Shown in pieces: positions 1-6,215 of a stretch of DNA of 6,215 bases. The notes beneath the pieces were generated by a model, which saw only the letters and a program-made list of their open reading frames with translations, did no database searches and had not been told where the DNA came from. The translations under genes were made by a program, and so were the position numbers. How positions within the stretch are numbered: the first letter of the stretch is position 1; the number at the start of each line of letters is the position of its first letter. This stretch comes from Candidatus Fischerbacteria bacterium RBG_13_37_8 (GTDB lineage: Bacteria > Acidobacteriota > HRBIN11 > MFGW01), in the NCBI GenBank assembly GCA_001780385.1, contig MFGW01000032.1:1-6215 (forward strand). Reading direction: 5' to 3'.

Positions 1-1
1 A

Positions 2-2785
2 GATACCGCAGGTCGCATTATGACAATCACTGATCCAATGGATAAAAGTATAACCTATCAGTACTCACCGGAAGGCGATCTTGACCTCGTCACGAATCGT
101 GATGAAAAAACAGTGGGATTTACGTATAAGGAGAATCATTTTATAGAAGATATTCTTGACGGATATAATAATACCGCAATGACAATAGTATTTGATGAAG
201 AAGGGCGAGTGGTAAAACTAATAGATGCTGATGGGAATGAAACGAATCTTGTACATGATCCTGAGATAACAAATGGTTCTACAATAACGAATAGACTTGG
301 CAAACCGACAGAATATCAGTATGATTCCAATGGCTATTTAAGCGATGTCATAGATGCGCTTGGAAATATAATGCATTATGAAAATGATGATAGAGGCAAT
401 GTGCTTTCGGAGACTAATCCGCTGGGACATACAACTACTTATGATTATTACCCAGACACAGACAATTTATGGAAACTGACAGATCCACTCAATCATTCAA
501 CGGAATACACCTATAATAATTATGGCAGCATATTGACAATAAAAGATCCTAAAGGCAACGTCACAGAGAATGCCTATTATGAAGGCACGAATAATTTGCA
601 TACAATAACAGATGCGATGGGAAATGTAACCAATTATACCTATTATCCCGATGGTAATCTCTGGACAGAGACTGATGCAAAAGGCAATGTAACCACGCAT
701 GAATACGATGATTACGGAAATATGACGAAAACAATAGATGCACTTGGCAACATTCGTGAGTATGGCTATGATGATAACAGCAATCAAACCAGCTCGACTG
801 TTTATCGTACCGTTAATGATGTGTTGGTAGCAGAAACGAGTATCTCGACATACAATAATTCCGGGCAATTGCTGACGCATACAGACCCGCTTGGTAATAC
901 CATGACTTACACCTACGACAACAACGGCAGACAGGAGACAATAACAGATGCTCTTGGAAGAACGACCAAGAATGAGTATAATACACGCGGTTATATGGAG
1001 AAGTTAATTTATCCCGATGAGACACCGGATAATCCCGACGATAATTTATTTGAGTTGTACGGGTATGATTTAGAAGGACAGCGCACATCGCAGGTAGATC
1101 GTGCAGGATATTTAACAACGTTTGAATATAACGATTTAGGGCGTTTATGGAGAACATATTATCCGCCGAAGGTTGAAGGAGAGCCTGTTCCTTATACAGA
1201 GAGCAAATATGATAATGCAGGTCGATTGGAGTGGGTGCAGAATGAGCGAGGATATAAAACTTTCTATGAATATGATAATGCAGGCCGAAGAACAAAAGTA
1301 ACTAATGCGCTTGGCAATGAGACAGTATCTGAATATGAAGATAATGGCAATCAGAAATCTGTCACTGATGCAAATGGAAATACCACAACCTATATTTATG
1401 ATTCGAACAATCGTCGCACGCATATTTATTTTCAGAATGGGTATTATAAAGAGACAGTTTATGACGAACTTGGGCGAAGAATCATAGAATATGATGAAGA
1501 AAGAAAAGCAACACAATTTGGCTATAATGAATTAGGACGTCTTATCAATGTGACTGATGCGATGGGGCATGAAACAAATTACTCGTACGATGAAATAGGC
1601 AATCAGTTAACACAGACTGACGCAAATAATCACACAACGAGTTTCAATTATGATGCGCTTGGGAGAAGACTTACGCGAACGTTACCATTAGGCCAAGTCG
1701 AGACGATGGTTTATGATACTATAGGAAATTTGCAGAGCAAGACAGATTTTAACGGTAATACAATTACATATGAATACGATACGTGTTGCAGTCACTTAAA
1801 AAAGAAGCTATATCCTGACAATACAGAAGTTAATTTCACATATGCAAAAAATGGACAGCGAGAAACAGCAACAGACAGTCGGGGCGTTACATCTTATGAA
1901 TACTATCCGAGAGGATGGCTAAAGAAAGTTGTCGATCCAAATGGTTGGTCTATTGAATACGACTATGATCTTGCAGGAAATCGAACTTCTTTAACAACCA
2001 TCACAGTAGGACCTTCCTCAATCACAAATTATACATTTGATGAATTAAATCGCTTGCAGACAGTAACAGATCTTCAGGGAGGAGCAACAACATATACTTA
2101 TACCAAAGTAGGACTAAAGGAAACTATGGAATATCCAAATGGCATCATAGCAAAATATTATTACGATAGTTTGAACCGTCTCTATTATCTTGAAAATTTG
2201 AGGTCAGATGATAGTGTCATTTCATCATATGGTTACGTTATTTCTCCTTCAGGCAATCGAACAAGTGTAACAGAAAATAATGGCAGAGTAGTAAATTGGG
2301 TATATGATGATATTTATCGCTTAACGGACGAGCAAATTATCAATCCTGACTTAACTACAAAAACATTTCACTACGAATATGATCCTGCAGGCAATCGCCT
2401 TGTAAAAATAGAAGATGGCATCGATACTGCATACTCGTATGATGATAACGACCGATTACTTACGGAAGGCTCAAATACATATTGCTGGGATGACAATGGA
2501 AATATGATCAGTAAAACTGATAGTTTTGGTACAACCTCTTATTCCTGGGAATATGAGAACAGGCTCCTTGGCGCTCAAACACCTTCAGATCTTCATTACT
2601 ATGCATATGATATCGATGGTATTCGTATCCAATCTAATGCAAATGAATATGTGACAAAATATCTTGTCGACCATAACAGAAATTATGCGCAAGTTCTTGA
2701 GGAAATCGACGCAAATAGTAATATCATTGTTCAATATAAATACGGTGACGATTTAATTAATCAAAAACGTTCAAATAATATTTCA
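2..2785 (+). repeat. YD-repeat array (shell part of the Rhs protein)
   Basis: This stretch encodes several dozen degenerate repeats of about 20 residues, each built around a YxYD or YEYD strand followed by GN/GR and TD-x-x-G. At the DNA level the copies are diverged, with similar cores such as gatgc-(g/a)-(a/c)-t-(g/t)-gg, and are not exact tandem copies. The array is interrupted by a CC pair (codons near 1783, TCCSHLKKK), a variant seen in other YD proteins. The hand-counted line 1081-1140 is about 42% G+C, higher than the tip and the ankyrin gene. Confidence 0.9.
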
Positions 2786-3721
2786 TATTATCATTATGAT
2801 GCTATCGGAAGCACGAGAGCTTTGACAAACCATTTTCGAGATATTACTGATTCTTATTCTTATGAAGCATTTGGAAATATGAATTATAAAACTGGAATTA
2901 CTTCTAATGATTATTTGTTTATTGGTGAGCAATATGATCATGAAGCAGATCTATATTATCTTCGAGAACGTTATTATTATCCATTTTCTGGTAGTTTTAT
3001 TTCCAATGATCCTGTTAGGGGAAGTAAATGTCAACCTAAAACTTTGCACAAATATCTTTATGTTTCTGGCAATCCAATTAATTTAGTTGATCCCAGTGGT
3101 AAATATTCAATAGATGCAACATTTTACCTTGGACTATTTGCTGCTCAAGATGCTATTCAACAGATAGTTGGAGATGCACCAAAATCGCCAAAACGTTGCG
3201 GAAGTGATTCATCGGTCAACTACTTAGCAGTACAAGCTCAACCCCATGCTCTTGATCTTATAAATAAAGCTATACCAAAAGCTTGTTCATCGTGCGAAGA
3301 ATATAATTTATTTTTTGATAGGACAAAAAATAAAAGTTTTAATGAGACTGTCATTTCAGTATTAAAAACTGTTAAAGATATGCTTGGAAAGAAAATTGTA
3401 TACAAAGAAACTCCTTATTGCAATGCATTATCTAAAAGGGATTGCTTCCCGAATCCAGGAATGTGGATTTGCAAAGATATAGTAAATGATCCAGATATAG
3501 ATTTTCAATCAGGAGTTATTATTCATGAATTGATACATCAGGTAGATATGTACGGTGCAAAAGTGCCTTTCATGCCAATCCATGATGGCGTATATAATTG
3601 GTGTGATGCTCAAAATCTTGCTAAAAATAGGCCTGAAGACGCAATACTTAATCCATATAATTATGAATATTTTGCTAGGTTATTTGGTGTTGGCCCACAT
3701 CCAAATTGTCTCGAATTATGA
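2..3721 (+). CDS. Rhs/YD-repeat polymorphic toxin with C-terminal aspzincin-like metallopeptidase (5' partial)
   Basis: The frame is open from the window edge. The codons before the first ATG (position 20) read DTAGRI, part of a YD repeat, so that ATG is internal and the gene starts upstream. Numbering here counts the Met at 20 as residue 1 (1233 residues to the stop). Residues 1 to about 920 are tandem YD repeats (variants of G-x-x-x-x-x-T-D-x-x-G-N-x-x-x-Y-x-Y-D). Residues about 923-1027 form the Rhs core, with YHYDAIGSTRAL, YLRERYYYPFSGSFISNDP and NLVDPSG. Residues 1028-1233 are a non-repeat tip with HELIH at 1169-1173. In the Rhs family the repeats build a hollow shell that encloses the C-terminal toxin, which is released on delivery to a target cell. 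The N-terminus, which would reveal the delivery route, is outside the window. The stop overlaps the start of the ankyrin gene. Rhs identity is very secure; the toxin activity is inferred from motifs. Confidence 0.95.
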   Translation, partial: DTAGRIMTITDPMDKSITYQYSPEGDLDLVTNRDEKTVGFTYKENHFIEDILDGYNNTAMTIVFDEEGRVVKLIDADGNETNLVHDPEITNGSTITNRLGKPTEYQYDSNGYLSDVIDALGNIMHYENDDRGNVLSETNPLGHTTTYDYYPDTDNLWKLTDPLNHSTEYTYNNYGSILTIKDPKGNVTENAYYEGTNNLHTITDAMGNVTNYTYYPDGNLWTETDAKGNVTTHEYDDYGNMTKTIDALGNIREYGYDDNSNQTSSTVYRTVNDVLVAETSISTYNNSGQLLTHTDPLGNTMTYTYDNNGRQETITDALGRTTKNEYNTRGYMEKLIYPDETPDNPDDNLFELYGYDLEGQRTSQVDRAGYLTTFEYNDLGRLWRTYYPPKVEGEPVPYTESKYDNAGRLEWVQNERGYKTFYEYDNAGRRTKVTNALGNETVSEYEDNGNQKSVTDANGNTTTYIYDSNNRRTHIYFQNGYYKETVYDELGRRIIEYDEERKATQFGYNELGRLINVTDAMGHETNYSYDEIGNQLTQTDANNHTTSFNYDALGRRLTRTLPLGQVETMVYDTIGNLQSKTDFNGNTITYEYDTCCSHLKKKLYPDNTEVNFTYAKNGQRETATDSRGVTSYEYYPRGWLKKVVDPNGWSIEYDYDLAGNRTSLTTITVGPSSITNYTFDELNRLQTVTDLQGGATTYTYTKVGLKETMEYPNGIIAKYYYDSLNRLYYLENLRSDDSVISSYGYVISPSGNRTSVTENNGRVVNWVYDDIYRLTDEQIINPDLTTKTFHYEYDPAGNRLVKIEDGIDTAYSYDDNDRLLTEGSNTYCWDDNGNMISKTDSFGTTSYSWEYENRLLGAQTPSDLHYYAYDIDGIRIQSNANEYVTKYLVDHNRNYAQVLEEIDANSNIIVQYKYGDDLINQKRSNNISYYHYDAIGSTRALTNHFRDITDSYSYEAFGNMNYKTGITSNDYLFIGEQYDHEADLYYLRERYYYPFSGSFISNDPVRGSKCQPKTLHKYLYVSGNPINLVDPSGKYSIDATFYLGLFAAQDAIQQIVGDAPKSPKRCGSDSSVNYLAVQAQPHALDLINKAIPKACSSCEEYNLFFDRTKNKSFNETVISVLKTVKDMLGKKIVYKETPYCNALSKRDCFPNPGMWICKDIVNDPDIDFQSGVIIHELIHQVDMYGAKVPFMPIHDGVYNWCDAQNLAKNRPEDAILNPYNYEYFARLFGVGPHPNCLEL
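2786..3100 (+). other. Rhs-associated core domain
   Basis: The translated segment runs from YHYDAIGSTRAL through a YEAFGN motif and the GEQYDHEADLYYLRERYYYP block to NPINLVDPSG. This is the conserved core that precedes the variable C-terminus in Rhs proteins. In the family, cleavage at or near the DPxG motif frees the toxin. Here DPSG is encoded at 3089-3100, and everything after it is unlike the repeats. Confidence 0.9.
3101..3718 (+). other. C-terminal toxin module, aspzincin (M35-like) zinc peptidase
   Basis: This is the variable tip after DPSG, about 206 residues. Seen directly: H1169-E1170-L-I-H1173 (3524-3538), D1189-G-V-Y1192 (3584-3595), then A1197, L1200-A1201, P1205, A1208, N1211 and E1216-Y-F-A. 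From memory of the fungal peptidyl-Lys metalloendopeptidase (GfMEP), this segment aligns without gaps from its zinc ligand D130 through Y133, P146, N152 and E157. By that alignment H1169, H1173 and D1189 bind zinc and E1170 is the general base. The H-to-D spacing is longer here (16 residues against 9). An upstream WIC segment also fits the strand before the helix in this family. The module has eight cysteines, suggesting disulfides and an oxidising compartment. Substrate is unknown. Another HExxH clan is possible but explains the second block less well. Confidence 0.75.
3718..3721 (+). promoter_or_regulatory. ATGA stop/start overlap (translational coupling)
   Basis: The ATG of the ankyrin gene overlaps the TGA of the Rhs gene by the four bases ATGA. 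No AGGAG-like site precedes it (the upstream bases are ccaaattgtctcgaatt), so ribosomes finishing the toxin probably re-initiate here. This decides the start: a TTG at 3706 is also in frame but has no ribosome binding site and would add only four residues, MSRI. Confidence 0.75.
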
Positions 3722-5229
3722 AAAGATTTAATTTTGTTAAACCAATAATTATAGCTTCACTTATTCTTACTTTTGTTGGTAGCCTCTACTTTTTCTTTCA
3801 CTTTATTTTTTATATGGAGGATTACCCAATAAAAGAAATGAAAAGAAATCAATCAAAGCCGAATGTTTGGTTTTATCACATGGATGATGAAATAGAGTTA
3901 ACAAAGGAGCAACTTCTAATAAAAAGCAGTTATATTGGAGATATTTATACAGTAAATCGATTGCTTTCAGAAGGAGTATATATTGATACAAAGCAAAATA
4001 TTATTGCTGGCATTGATAATCCATTTTCTGAAATTACGCCATTAATCGCTTCTATACTTGGAAATAGGATAGATATTATGCAATTACTGATAAAATCCGG
4101 GGCTGATATTAATGAAAACAGCCAGAATGGAACAGCTTTATGTGTGGCAGTTTCATTTGGAGATTCTTCAAAATGTATGGACTTTTTTAGGAAACATAGA
4201 CTTAATTCCATGGAGAATTTTAATAATGCAACTAATTGCAGTATTAAAATTGCCAATTTAGAAGTCCAATTAGGATCATTTGAAAAGGTAAATTTGTTAA
4301 TAGAATCAAGAGCTGATACTAATATTCCATGTGACAAGCAAAAGCACTCGCTTTTATTTTATGCTATATATAAGAGTAGATTATATGAAGATGAGGTTCT
4401 TAAAACAGAATTAATATCTTTGCTCCTTAATAGAGGACTAACTTTCAATATAAATGCTGAAAATAAAGAGATACTTGAATCTGCGCATCTTAACAAATAC
4501 ATAAAAAAAATGATAGCTGAAGGCAATAACAGAAAAAGAATTGAATTGATAGAAGCGGCGAGAAATGGTGAAATAAATAAGATGAAAAAGATAATTGCTT
4601 TGCGTAATAATATTGATGAAAGAAATGAAATAAAAGAAACAGCATTAATTGCTGCAGCAAAAAGAGGCCATTCTCAGATAGTCAAATTCTTAATAACAAA
4701 AGGAGCTAATATCAATTTAAGAGATTGGAATGGGAATGCTTTTGACTGGGCTGTTGATTTGGGACATTTTGAAGTTGCTAAATTGTTATTGGATGCTGGT
4801 ATTGATGTTAATAGTAAGGATAATTTAGGAACGCCTGCTATTTGCAAAGCAGTAAAGCGACATTCTATTGAATTATTTATACAAGGATATCGGAAAAGGT
4901 ATAAAAATATTATCAATTTGCTTCTCTCAAGAGGAGCAAAGATAAATGTGAAAGATAATCACGGATCTACTCCGTTAATGATAGCTTCAGAATTAGGCAA
5001 TAAAATGGTAATTCCTCTTTTGCTTTCGTTTGGCGCAAATATCAATGAACAAGATAAAGAAGGGCGTACGGCCTTGATGAGGGCAATAATTGAAAAGAAT
5101 CTTGAGATTCCTATTTTGTTGGGTAATTATAAAGCAGATGTGAGTATTAAAGATAATAATGGCAAAACAGCTTTGATGTATGCTGAAGAAAATAAAATGG
5201 AAATATTAATTTCTTATTTAGGTCAATGA
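3718..5229 (+). CDS. Membrane-anchored ankyrin-repeat protein, candidate immunity protein of the Rhs toxin
   Basis: The protein has 503 residues. It starts MKRFNFVK, followed by a hydrophobic segment at about 7-32 (PIIIASLILTFVGSLYFFF in its core) and an acidic, then mixed, linker. This is an uncleaved signal-anchor, and the basic N-terminus predicts N-in, C-out. Two ankyrin blocks follow: a diverged one at about 63-249 (for example ITPLIASILGNRIDIMQLLI) and a regular one at about 274-503, with repeats at 274, 307, 340, 372, 417, 450 and a short cap at 483. Typical signatures are TALIAAAKRGH, KFLITKGANIN and STPLMIASELGN. The repeat at 372-416 is about 12 residues longer than the rest and basic (YRKRYKN). 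A charged linker (250-273) separates the blocks. Ankyrin proteins are known among immunity proteins of polymorphic toxins, and the overlap with the toxin stop supports that role. Binding to and blocking the peptidase is inference. At 503 residues it is long for an immunity protein; a housekeeping scaffold is the alternative. Confidence 0.88.
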   Translation: MKRFNFVKPIIIASLILTFVGSLYFFFHFIFYMEDYPIKEMKRNQSKPNVWFYHMDDEIELTKEQLLIKSSYIGDIYTVNRLLSEGVYIDTKQNIIAGIDNPFSEITPLIASILGNRIDIMQLLIKSGADINENSQNGTALCVAVSFGDSSKCMDFFRKHRLNSMENFNNATNCSIKIANLEVQLGSFEKVNLLIESRADTNIPCDKQKHSLLFYAIYKSRLYEDEVLKTELISLLLNRGLTFNINAENKEILESAHLNKYIKKMIAEGNNRKRIELIEAARNGEINKMKKIIALRNNIDERNEIKETALIAAAKRGHSQIVKFLITKGANINLRDWNGNAFDWAVDLGHFEVAKLLLDAGIDVNSKDNLGTPAICKAVKRHSIELFIQGYRKRYKNIINLLLSRGAKINVKDNHGSTPLMIASELGNKMVIPLLLSFGANINEQDKEGRTALMRAIIEKNLEIPILLGNYKADVSIKDNNGKTALMYAEENKMEILISYLGQ

Positions 5230-5282
5230 GCAAGATTTAATTATTGTGTTCATTCCCTCCCAAATTTAATAATCATATAGAA

Positions 5283-5303
5283 AGTTTTCCTCAATAGGAA
5301 ACT
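5283..5303 (+). other. Hairpin between the ankyrin gene and the IS110 remnant
   Basis: AGTTTTCCT and AGGAAACT pair around a CAAT loop (eight pairs with one bulged T). No T-run follows, so it is a poor intrinsic terminator. It lies about 50 bases upstream of the dead IS110 transposase start, where IS110 elements carry their structured left end, so it may be a leftover of that end. Confidence 0.45.
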
Positions 5304-5340
5304 CAGGTAGTAGAATATGCACTTAGCATAAACTATCATT

Positions 5341-5345
5341 AAGGA
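5341..5345 (+). promoter_or_regulatory. Ribosome binding site of the IS110 transposase remnant
   Basis: AAGGA sits eight bases before the ATG at 5354, a good match and spacing. It lies in the loop of a short ATCAT (5335-5339) / ATGAT (5345-5349) inverted repeat that could partly mask it. Confidence 0.55.
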
Positions 5346-5353
5346 TGATTATC

Positions 5354-5525
5354 ATGACATATTATGTAGGTATGGATATTCACGCAAAACTCAAATAATG
5401 CTTTTATCGGAATTATTGATGAAGACAGAAACAAAATATAAAAGAGAAAACTACAGAATGATTTGCAATTGATTAAAAATGAATTACACCCTTTATTCTG
5501 CTTCAATTGGGATCGGACATTTAGA
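5354..5525 (+). pseudogene. IS110-family transposase, N-terminal remnant
   Basis: The ATG at 5354 gives MTYYVGMDIHAK, the start of the RuvC-like DEDD domain of IS110 transposases (Y-x-G-x-D-x-H, first catalytic Asp included), then stops at 5396. Shifting frame at 5391 continues the protein as SNAFIGIIDEDRNKI, hits an in-frame TAA at 5439, and continues as KRKLQNDLQLIKNELHP, matching the family's conserved (K/R)-x-L-x-N-D-L segment. The resemblance ends near 5492 and the frame stops at 5523. At least one frameshift, one nonsense codon and loss of most of the roughly 300-400-residue protein make it dead. It marks an old insertion behind the toxin operon. Confidence 0.8.
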
Positions 5526-5784
5526 TGCGTTAAAATAAGAGATAAATTGGAGGTTCATAATGGCCGGGAGAAGAAGGTTTAGCTGAGAGAGGAAATTAGC
5601 TATTTTATAATTACTATAGTTCGCGTGCTGATTTTAATAATGATAATATCTCGTTTTTATTGCTGAGGAAGTTGCGAAAGTCGTCCGCTTTGCTCCACCA
5701 TTCTTTTTTATTAAAGCCTCATGTAAAGGAATATATCCTTTTCATTTGCTTATAGAGCAACTGTAGGAGTTGATCAAATTCATT
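5526..5784. other. Gene-free debris between the IS110 remnant and the minus-strand genes
   Basis: I see no intact gene on either strand. A GGAG followed by ATGGCCGGG near 5550-5570 looks like a gene start (MAGRRRFS) but stops after eight codons. A frame at about 5656-5700 reads FIAEEVAKVVRFAPP, loosely like the AEIGD-x-x-RF motif in the C-terminal domain of IS110 transposases. It could be the other end of an internally deleted element, but the match is weak. A small hairpin AAAGGA/TCCTTT (5725-5741) has no clear T-run. Confidence 0.5.
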
Positions 5785-5976
5785 TCAAGTGTTTTTTTTA
5801 ACCTGCTTAGCAGCATTTTTATAGTACTCAATGAGTTCTTTCTGATTTAAATCCTTTGTCTTTTCGTCAATTATTAAGCGTGCTAAATGAACCTGTTGCA
5901 ATGAATAACTTGCAGGAAATTCTTTTTTAACTTCTTCACTAAATGCTTTTATTTTATTTTTGCTTATTTTTTTTAT
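5785..5976 (-). pseudogene. Small ORF without a standard start codon, downstream of the PIN gene
   Basis: On the minus strand a 63-codon frame runs to TGA at 5785. It encodes a basic, probably helical protein containing KAFSEEVKKEFPASYSLQQ, HLARLIIDEKT and LIEYYKNAAKQ. The composition looks protein-like (amphipathic, no stops), yet no ATG, GTG or TTG occurs before the middle of the frame. AGAAGG (5986-5991) lies nine bases before an ATA codon at 5976-5974, where an ATG would be expected. Either the start was mutated (ATG to ATA) or a rare AUA start is used. It begins five bases after the PIN stop, so it was or is co-transcribed with it and could be a partner of the toxin. I do not recognise the family. 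Confidence 0.5.
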
Positions 5977-5981
5977 TTTGT

Positions 5982-6215
5982 TTAACCTTCTAAAGCTTCG
6001 GGTGGTGAAATAATTTCAATGAAATGATACCCAGAAAGAATATTCGCCATCCTTACAATCTCTTTAGTTTTTCTTTTAACTATGTGTTCATAATTCCAGG
6101 ACATGAGAATATCCATGTCATTGACTGTAGCGATTGCTATATGTAAAGCATCTTTTTTATATTTTTTTGGCACGACGCCCTGATATATGTATTCATTGCT
6201 TGGCTGCTCAGCTTC
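5982..6215 (-). CDS. PIN-domain protein, VapC-like toxin (5' partial, C-terminal half)
   Basis: The minus-strand frame is open to the window edge (77 residues seen). A GTG at 6173 is internal, because the codons before it (SNEYIYQGVVPKKYKKDALH) read smoothly as the same domain. The core DALHIAIATVNDMDILMSWNYEHIV matches the C-terminal part of PIN nucleases: the Asp of DALHIA is the conserved late acidic residue, and SWN-x-x-H is the usual end of the following strand. The tail GYHFIEIISPPEAL is typical of a VapC-like subgroup (I recall 'P.I.TPEELL' endings). PIN toxins are Mg-dependent ribonucleases, usually with an antitoxin encoded upstream, here outside the window. The first catalytic Asp and Glu cannot be seen. 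Confidence 0.85.
   Translation of the reverse strand, partial: EAEQPSNEYIYQGVVPKKYKKDALHIAIATVNDMDILMSWNYEHIVKRKTKEIVRMANILSGYHFIEIISPPEALEG
5986..5991 (-). promoter_or_regulatory. Ribosome binding site for the small ORF behind the PIN gene
   Basis: AGAAGG on the minus strand lies within the last codons of the PIN gene and nine bases before ATA at 5976. It is the main evidence that translation of the small ORF was meant to start at that codon. Confidence 0.45.

Noticed and set aside
20..22. ATG at 20 as the start of the Rhs gene
   Set aside because: The upstream codons to the window edge are in frame and encode a YD-repeat residue string (DTAGRI), and there is no ribosome binding site.
497..1516. 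Long minus-strand frames opposite the YD repeats
   Set aside because: They are shadows of the repeat coding sequence: odd isoleucine- or histidine-rich translations, no start signals, and no recognisable domain.
3706..3708. TTG at 3706 as the start of the ankyrin gene
   Set aside because: It adds only MSRI, has no ribosome binding site, and the ATG at 3718 forms the usual ATGA coupling overlap.
3945..4916. Minus-strand frames opposite the ankyrin gene
   Set aside because: They are shadows of a clear coding frame, with no ribosome binding site and no domain resemblance.
5605..5670. Frame reading YYSSRADFNNDNISF, reminiscent of the Asn-rich C-terminus of formylglycine-enzyme-like or diversity-generating retroelement target proteins
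   Set aside because: The GFR ending is absent, there is no upstream domain and no template repeat or reverse transcriptase in the window. The resemblance is no better than chance in AT-rich DNA.
5725..5741. Hairpin AAAGGA-ATATA-TCCTTT as a terminator
   Set aside because: The six-pair AT-rich stem is weak, and neither strand has a convincing T-run directly after it.
5758..5772. CAACT/AGTTG inverted repeat downstream of the minus-strand genes as a terminator
   Set aside because: Only five pairs and no T-run on the minus strand.

Overview
The window is AT-rich (roughly 32-42% G+C in 60-base lines I counted by hand) and dense in genes up to about position 5230. It looks like an accessory region from a bacterium that carries Rhs/YD-repeat polymorphic toxins, degraded insertion sequences and PIN-type toxin genes. 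The sequence does not fix the taxon. A Gram-negative or planctomycete-like host is a guess, and standard bacterial code and start signals fit throughout.

Region 1 (2-3721, + strand) is the 3' part of a very large Rhs/YD-repeat gene that runs in from outside the window. It has a long YD-repeat array, then a recognisable Rhs core ending at the DPSG motif, then a variable C-terminal module of about 206 residues. That module carries HELIH and a downstream D-x-x-Y...N-x-x-x-x-E-Y-F-A block. This matches the aspzincin (M35, peptidyl-Lys metalloendopeptidase-like) zinc peptidases. It is the likely toxin tip.

Region 2 (3718-5229, + strand) begins inside the Rhs stop codon with an ATGA overlap. It encodes a 503-residue protein with a short basic N-terminus, one hydrophobic segment and two blocks of ankyrin repeats. 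Its position directly behind a polymorphic toxin tip makes it the candidate immunity protein. The hydrophobic anchor and the many cysteines of the toxin tip together suggest that the contest takes place outside the cytoplasm.

Region 3 (5230-5784) has no intact gene. It holds the broken N-terminal end of an IS110-family transposase (5354-5525) with its ribosome binding site and an upstream hairpin, followed by unassigned debris.

Region 4 (5785-6215, - strand) holds the C-terminal half of a PIN-domain (VapC-like) protein entering from the right edge. Immediately downstream is a 63-codon frame with a good ribosome binding site but ATA where a start codon should be. The two genes converge on the toxin/ankyrin operon, with the dead IS110 between them.
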